A DNA stretch of 64,000 nt, from the NCBI GenBank assembly GCA_903933715.1, contig CAIZLD010000017.1, positions 1-64,000 on the forward strand, given 5' to 3'. Below, piece after piece: positions 60,001 to 64,000 of this stretch. Position 1 is the first letter of the stretch. The number at the start of each line of letters is the position of its first letter. Below the pieces are notes generated by a model. The model was given only the letters and a program-made list of their open reading frames with translations, did not search any database and had not been told where the DNA came from. A program made the translations under genes and the position numbers. The DNA is from an uncultured Spartobacteria bacterium. GTDB lineage: Bacteria > Verrucomicrobiota > Verrucomicrobiia > Chthoniobacterales > Chthoniobacteraceae.

Positions 60001-61387
60001 CGTAACCCACTTTTCGGCCAAACCAGTTTTGCCAGGTCGCGGAAGTCGGATCACTGGGCTCATCTCCGACAGGGCAGCGTCCGCTCAAAAGCGTGTACAT
60101 CATGGAAGCGATTCCGCTCAGGACGGGATCTGTCATGTGATGGCCATCACTTTGGAAAGCAATCTCCGGGTGGAGCTCCTGCATGCGAGCCCAGAGAACG
60201 CGAATCGGAACAAAAAACGCACCGCGATTGATATAGCCGGGCACATAGGCAGCCCCCGTTTCCTGCTCCGGTTTGGGGACAGGGAAAATCACGCGGTCCA
60301 TGCCGGTCACCATGCTCAGGCTGCCATTGTCATCCTGGTAATCGAAACAGGCGTAATTCTGCCATTTTGCCAAAGAAGCCATGTAATAAAAACGCGATTG
60401 GCAGAAATCGATCTGACGCCCCAGTGCGGGAAAACTCTGGTAAGAGGAAGTGTATTCTTTATAGGAAACTCGCGCTTGGGAGAGAACGCCGGTGAGCAGC
60501 CTGGTGATTCCATCCTCGGTGCTGGAATTGAAATCGGCATACTCAAAGGAGCGTTTGCGGTTGATCGGGTTGGCGAAGTGAGTGGGGCGCAGGAGAGTGC
60601 CAGTATAATGGGTCCGCCCCGCTTCGGTCTGGACGGAAGCCAACGCCGTGTCAGCCAGAGTGTCCCGATCGGCTGTCGCCATCGCGTCAGGAATGTAACT
60701 GGAATCTTTCGCGCTGCGGCCGAAGATTTTACTAAAGAGAGTGGCCGCTGTCAGATAAGCCGCATTGGAGGTGGGGCGTGTTCCCGAATCGATGAGCTGG
60801 CTGGGCACATTGTTCCAGGCGTAACCAGCAGGCGCAACTTGCACTCCGAGGCTGTCGGCCACCCGATAAGCCATTTCTCCAAAGACATCGACCGATTCCC
60901 CCCCGCTTGACCAAGTCATAACTGAAACCGGGGTTCCTCCGCGTTTCCAAACCTCCTCGCTGATTCGCTTGACCCCCTCAAAATGATACTCCGGATTTTG
61001 AGAGGCGAAATAGGGATCGTCAATCATGACAACGTAATCCCAAGAACCGCTCAAAAGCGCCAGATTAGCCGCATGATTGGGCGGCCAATAGTACCAACTC
61101 ATCAAGCTGCGCGATTCAAAGCCGGTGGCAGCATCGCTTTGATACGTGTCATTGCTTTGGACTGTAACGGGGGCGGAAACCGCGCTATCGCCGGAGAGAA
61201 TCCCTTGAAGATGGGAGGCGACCGCCGCAGGAGGAAACGCCGCCTCGGAATAATAAGCTTTAGACCCGCCCAGCACCAAAATGCGGGTGGCGGCAAGCGA
61301 GCTTGTGGAAAGCAAAGGGATGCCCAAAAAAAGAAAAGTCAGGCCGAACAGACGGCGGAGGAAGGATTGAGAGTTATTCGGGGACAT
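57017..61387 (-). CDS. Large secreted beta-repeat protein with discoidin-like domain
   Basis: 1456 residues. Signal peptide RRLFGLTFLFLGIPLLSTSSLAA. Residues ~35-440 are a distinct N-terminal domain (TRILVLGGSKAYY; QSDGHHMTDPVLSG) with a faint SGNH-hydrolase look. Autotransporter-associated beta-strand repeats recur near 700-735, 800-835 and 968-1003, each like LTKTGTGTLVLTASNTYTGSTQISKGTL. Residues ~1010-1180 resemble an F5/8 type C carbohydrate-binding domain (WITFDLGAVRTISGFHLWNYNE). The end has EDYNHNRIANGIEYFMG and SLFIRLKV, common in secreted Verrucomicrobiota proteins. There is no translocator barrel. Adhesion or glycan binding at the cell surface is inferred. Confidence 0.85.
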   Translation of the reverse strand: MSPNNSQSFLRRLFGLTFLFLGIPLLSTSSLAATRILVLGGSKAYYSEAAFPPAAVASHLQGILSGDSAVSAPVTVQSNDTYQSDAATGFESRSLMSWYYWPPNHAANLALLSGSWDYVVMIDDPYFASQNPEYHFEGVKRISEEVWKRGGTPVSVMTWSSGGESVDVFGEMAYRVADSLGVQVAPAGYAWNNVPSQLIDSGTRPTSNAAYLTAATLFSKIFGRSAKDSSYIPDAMATADRDTLADTALASVQTEAGRTHYTGTLLRPTHFANPINRKRSFEYADFNSSTEDGITRLLTGVLSQARVSYKEYTSSYQSFPALGRQIDFCQSRFYYMASLAKWQNYACFDYQDDNGSLSMVTGMDRVIFPVPKPEQETGAAYVPGYINRGAFFVPIRVLWARMQELHPEIAFQSDGHHMTDPVLSGIASMMYTLLSGRCPVGDEPSDPTSATWQNWFGRKVGYEVAWQHATLNSRAPGFVVLPSATTATTLSLNGTEKLTVKFIYPPNANIVVTATANVSGDVQISPSTLTFSPANSGTAQTFSVKLVNPRPTSRIVIGFDTQSTDPVFNGLHDEWDYSPVIDYKWDGAGGDDNLSTAANWNPDGGPTPVVYSSMTFDGSSRLNPVNDLSGFACKGITFTSTAGAFTLSGNAITLDGNIGFSANPSSAITQTINWDMALSADRTVTTQAMGNLAFGGVVSGTYKLTKAGSGILTLNGTTSYTNGTVVNGGTLRLGGNERLLSSGTLFVNASTAGFDLNDYNQTLSGLVAASGGTINLGSGTLDVVINSLPQNSCNAALTGSGVFVKDGTGLFALSGTGKFTGTTLLNSGTLILAGPAGSALKGSQAGTSVVVSSGAALSTYLPHQFGWSGTLAKVTLNSGATMNTFGQDQFVSDLSLKGNSAIVGSADHFLGLASGSLSYVSTSGSQQAIIGAGLQLSTPDSAPVNTAISVDGSNTRGDLIINGPIMGNFAGLTKTGTGTLVLTASNTYTGSTQISKGTLALATGTATTIGYIVPVAVTAESWYTPDDRSPIHAIDGSGMSGTNSFSATGNVLVVGKMWMSAQGKVQTWITFDLGAVRTISGFHLWNYNEQTRTVRGVATCGIYSGTSMPANNSSYASNGPAWGSLVQNMTLKPGSDQPSYIGEDYFFSAPVTTRYLQIYVTKNYGDSYYSGISEIGFYTTTATPQAGSLSASSSLNLAAGATLDCSGLGDSAACVLDSNVPFTASGEGTGIGTTAAALRAGVSGTIILGSRPVTFNLPASLTGDDTTHPALYISQGSLSLGKNAFTVNAPTPLDVGTYRLIQVGDGSNGITLDGGSYPPVAGTAVAGKNGAIAISNGNVILKVTDNSYAYWATLHAPGQSPSEDYNHNRIANGIEYFMGASQNVFTPVPAIANGAISWPKSLTFSGSYTVQTSANLKDWTDVPATSLDLSNPAFVRYVVPSGQASLFIRLKVVIAP

Positions 61388-61598
61388 TGGGGAGCGGTTT
61401 CGAAAAAGAGCTGCTCGGGTTTCCTGGTCTCGTGATCAGGGCCAATCGGCCAAAAGTTTAGCCGGGTTGCAACCAGCCGTAAAGCGTAAAGGGTCACCGG
61501 GAAAGCGTAAAAAGCTGTCGGGAAAACCGGTAGCCGCGACATCGCCAAATCGCTGATCCGCGTAGCCGAAGCGCTTAGAAATAGCCTCCCTGCCGGGC
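61388..61598. other. 211-base gap between two minus-strand genes
   Basis: No gene, strong hairpin or repeat is apparent. It should hold the promoter of the beta-repeat gene, but no clear hexamer pair was found. Confidence 0.4.
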
Positions 61599-64000
61599 TC
61601 AGGTCCAGGCGCAGATCGAGTCAACGTACGCCGCGGAGCCATCGCGCAACCAGCCGTCGAGTTGTGCCTGATCCTTCAACTGCTGGCCGCGTTGGCGGGG
61701 CACCACGATGAAGCGGCAGTCCACCTCGGGTAGCGCGCTCATGTCGCCCCAGAGTTTTTCAAATTGCGCGACGGGGAAAATATCTTCCTGGCCGTGGCCC
61801 CACCGTTTTTTCACTTCTTTTAGCGTGATGTAGGTGGGCATGCGCGCTGCGAGAGCGCGCACAGCGGCGGCGACTTTCTCTTCCTCGCCCAGTTCGGCGC
61901 GGGTGAGGTGGAAAATGGCGAGCAGTTTATCGATATCGATCCAGGTCGTGAGCGTGTTGTAATAGGAGAGGTCGAACTCGGCCTCTTCACGCGGCATGGC
62001 GAGCCCTTCGACCAATCGCACTTGGCCGTTGACGCGGGCGAGACCGCCGCCGCGATCTTCAATGCGCCGGGGGATCACCTCAAACCCAAGGGCCGCGCCC
62101 TCCAGAATGTGGCGGCCCAGCAGGGCGGGGTCCACGTCCGCGCCGAGCGTGTCGATGTTGTGCAACATGAGCACCCTTAATTGCGGTTGGCGGGCGAGCA
62201 GGTCGCGCAACGAGCCGTTGCGGAGCAGGTTGGCGATTTCATACCAATGCCCCACCGGGTGCATGCATTGGAGGGGGAGATTGTCTGTGTAATCGGTGGC
62301 TTCACCGGTTTCTCTGGCCCAGCCGATGAGCGCTCCATGCAGGCTCTCGCGCATTTTTTGCTTTTGCTCGTCGAGGATCTGCTGCGGCTGTTCTTCCCAC
62401 GCGAACATCAGGTCGCGCACCATCGGCACCATTCTTAGCCCGACGGAACGGCCTTGGGACAGGAGCGTCGGCCCCTCGTACCCGTAATTATTCTGCCTGG
62501 CGAGGTAATCGGCGATCGGCTGATGGGTGAGATAGCTGGTTGTAAACAGATGCGGCAGCCATTGTCCGGCGAGCTGGCTGATGCGGCGGCTCTTGGCGAG
62601 GTGCACCTCCATGAACGTCCGGTGAGTTCCCGCAAACTTGCAAAACGGATGAAGAGCCTTCACGACGCCCGCACCCTGGGTCCAGCGGCTGCCAGCCCCG
62701 GCGGCAAGCGTGATGACGCCGACTTCCCCGGCAGCGAGCGCGGCCATTCCCGCTGCCCGGCAGGAAGCGGCGAGCCCGTTGGTGGCGTCGCAAACATCTT
62801 CGGGACGCACATCCTCAAGCGTGGTGGTGGCGGGGAGGCGGTTCTGCGCCAGCCCGGTGCGGCCGGATTTCAAGTCGGCGCGGATCTGCTCGTGCGCTTC
62901 GCGGTCAAACCCGTTCGCTTCGAGCAGTTCGCCGAGCGAACCCGCCCGGTCGGTTCCGGTTTTTGCGCGCGGCAGCAGTTGATCAAAAAGGGTCTGGACC
63001 ATGCCGCCCAGTTCAGGCCGGGTGCGGCAAGCCGAGCCAAAGCGGTCGAGTTCAGCGCGGCGCGCCGGGCCGAGTTTGCGCGGATCGGTGCGCAGGAGCT
63101 GCGGGATTTGCAGGGCGTAATAGCCGCCGGGCAGGAGTGCGTCGCCCCCGGTGAGCAGCGTGGCAAAGGTGCCGTGCGGGTTGATTGCAAAATCGTACAC
63201 CACAGGCTCCATTGCAAACGGCAGCGCATGCTCCAGTTCGCGCTTGGTGGCGCTCATGATTTCCTGGAGGCGCCGCTGCGCTTCCGCCTTGCGGGCTGGC
63301 GCAAACATGAACCCCATGCCGCCACCGGACATCCCTCCCAGCATCCAAAAACCCCAGAAGTCGGAGCCAAATTCGGTCTCAACGCGCTTGATAAGCGTTT
63401 CGGTGTAAAAAGTGCTGGCCCACGGGATGATCGTCTGGATCGGGCCGGAGAAATTTCGCGTCGTGGCGGCCCCCAAAGCCCGGATGTCGCCGGTGCGCAG
63501 GCTGGCGAGTATCTCGTCGAGCACCCCCAGCGCCTCCTGGCGGCCGGTCCATTCCTTTTCGCAGCGCAGGAGGTATTTTTCGGTCACCATTTCCAATATG
63601 GGACCGACGTTCTGGGCCATGCCGCCGTGAACGAGAACGAGGCTGTTTTGCAATGCCTGCCGGGTCGATTCCGGCGCATCGATTTCGCCCAGGATGCGGT
63701 GGCGGGGCATAAGACGGCCCCGGCTGATGCCGTATTCGGGATCTCCTTCCTGCGCGTGCGTCCCTTCGATCAGTTTAATGCCGGGCCAGATGCCGCCGGA
63801 ATCTTGCCAGCCGCCGCCCGAGCCGCCGATCCATTCGCCCAGGATGGCGCGCGCCGCGACGAGGCGGCGTTCGGATTCCTCCAAAGGCCCGGTCAAGGAG
63901 CGGGCCTGGCCGGTGGCTCTCATGCAAAGAGAGATCAACGCCGCAAGCAGGTTCGTGGAGACCGCAAGCCGCGACCCTTTGGGGATGTTGTTGACGCTGC
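61599..64000 (-). CDS. GHMP sugar kinase fused to a UDPGP-type nucleotidyltransferase (5' end outside window)
   Basis: The reading frame stays open to the window edge, so the track's TTG start at 63938 is not real. The visible protein is about 800 residues. The first visible part reads [15 protein letters not shown], a GHMP-kinase phosphate loop with Arg for the usual Gly-Leu, followed by [26 protein letters not shown] and [14 protein letters not shown], as in fucokinases. From about 62.75 kb downwards a pyrophosphorylase domain begins with [23 protein letters not shown] and includes [13 protein letters not shown] and [12 protein letters not shown]. Together it could phosphorylate a sugar at C1 and then activate it with NTP. 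The order is the reverse of bifunctional FKP. Sugar and nucleotide are unknown. Confidence 0.85.
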   Translation of the reverse strand, partial: SVNNIPKGSRLAVSTNLLAALISLCMRATGQARSLTGPLEESERRLVAARAILGEWIGGSGGGWQDSGGIWPGIKLIEGTHAQEGDPEYGISRGRLMPRHRILGEIDAPESTRQALQNSLVLVHGGMAQNVGPILEMVTEKYLLRCEKEWTGRQEALGVLDEILASLRTGDIRALGAATTRNFSGPIQTIIPWASTFYTETLIKRVETEFGSDFWGFWMLGGMSGGGMGFMFAPARKAEAQRRLQEIMSATKRELEHALPFAMEPVVYDFAINPHGTFATLLTGGDALLPGGYYALQIPQLLRTDPRKLGPARRAELDRFGSACRTRPELGGMVQTLFDQLLPRAKTGTDRAGSLGELLEANGFDREAHEQIRADLKSGRTGLAQNRLPATTTLEDVRPEDVCDATNGLAASCRAAGMAALAAGEVGVITLAAGAGSRWTQGAGVVKALHPFCKFAGTHRTFMEVHLAKSRRISQLAGQWLPHLFTTSYLTHQPIADYLARQNNYGYEGPTLLSQGRSVGLRMVPMVRDLMFAWEEQPQQILDEQKQKMRESLHGALIGWARETGEATDYTDNLPLQCMHPVGHWYEIANLLRNGSLRDLLARQPQLRVLMLHNIDTLGADVDPALLGRHILEGAALGFEVIPRRIEDRGGGLARVNGQVRLVEGLAMPREEAEFDLSYYNTLTTWIDIDKLLAIFHLTRAELGEEEKVAAAVRALAARMPTYITLKEVKKRWGHGQEDIFPVAQFEKLWGDMSALPEVDCRFIVVPRQRGQQLKDQAQLDGWLRDGSAAYVDSICAWT

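Overview
The window most likely comes from a member of the Verrucomicrobiota, probably a saccharolytic, propionate-forming lineage. This rests on several features: a long secreted protein with autotransporter-associated beta-strand repeats and a Verrucomicrobia-style C-terminus, small families typical of the phylum (a DUF5069-like protein, a GspG-like pseudopilin), palindromic repeats that translate as SFPSCTWER / LVPKLHLGT, and G+C-rich codon use. The phylum call is inference; no rRNA gene is present.

Layout. 0-10.7 kb (mostly minus): a secreted protein, valS, a small membrane protein, a pseudopilin (plus), tRNA-Gly(CCC), an AraC regulator, a very large multi-PAS hybrid histidine kinase and tRNA-Arg(ACG). 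10.9-23.1 kb (minus): a complex I operon in the order nuoB-C-D-I-H-J-K-L-M-M-N-A. It has two tandem nuoM genes, a NuoL with a lengthened lateral-helix region, nuoA at the 3' end and no nuoEFG. 23.3-32.1 kb: housekeeping and small genes (single-domain receiver, HAD phosphatase, LmbE-like deacetylase, prfA, rpmE, rplM-rpsI, zinc-ribbon coiled coil, tcdA), separated by several families of intergenic palindromes.

32.7-43.3 kb (plus): a nearly complete Wood-Werkman (methylmalonyl-CoA/transcarboxylase) propionate operon. It encodes a 5S carboxyltransferase, both methylmalonyl-CoA mutase subunits, MeaB, the epimerase, a 12S carboxyltransferase, a tiny accessory subunit, a free biotin carrier and an acyl-CoA:succinate CoA-transferase, and it is closed by a strong terminator. 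A perfect TGTGA-N6-TCACA palindrome lies upstream. Pyruvate would be carboxylated from methylmalonyl-CoA without ATP, and succinyl-CoA recycled to propionyl-CoA and propionate.

43.4-53.8 kb (plus): a Nudix-like protein, a rhomboid protease, MTA phosphorylase, a NodB deacetylase, then an arginine operon argC-J-B-D-F followed by tmk. 54.1-56.9 kb: a compact type III PKS / methyltransferase / FAD oxidoreductase cluster that could make a methylated and oxidised phenolic or pyrone compound. 57.0-64.0 kb (minus): the 1456-residue beta-repeat secreted protein, and a 5'-truncated GHMP kinase-sugar nucleotidyltransferase fusion running off the window.

Non-coding structure is unusually rich. It includes a ~260 bp double-arm inverted-repeat element present twice with its core flipped relative to its arms, two MITE-like elements (166 and 167 bp, TA-flanked), and at least five families of dispersed palindromes, two copies of which sit inside the nuo transcript. 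The best candidates for something new are the extended two-NuoM complex I, the flipped-core element, the transcarboxylase operon and the kinase/pyrophosphorylase fusion.
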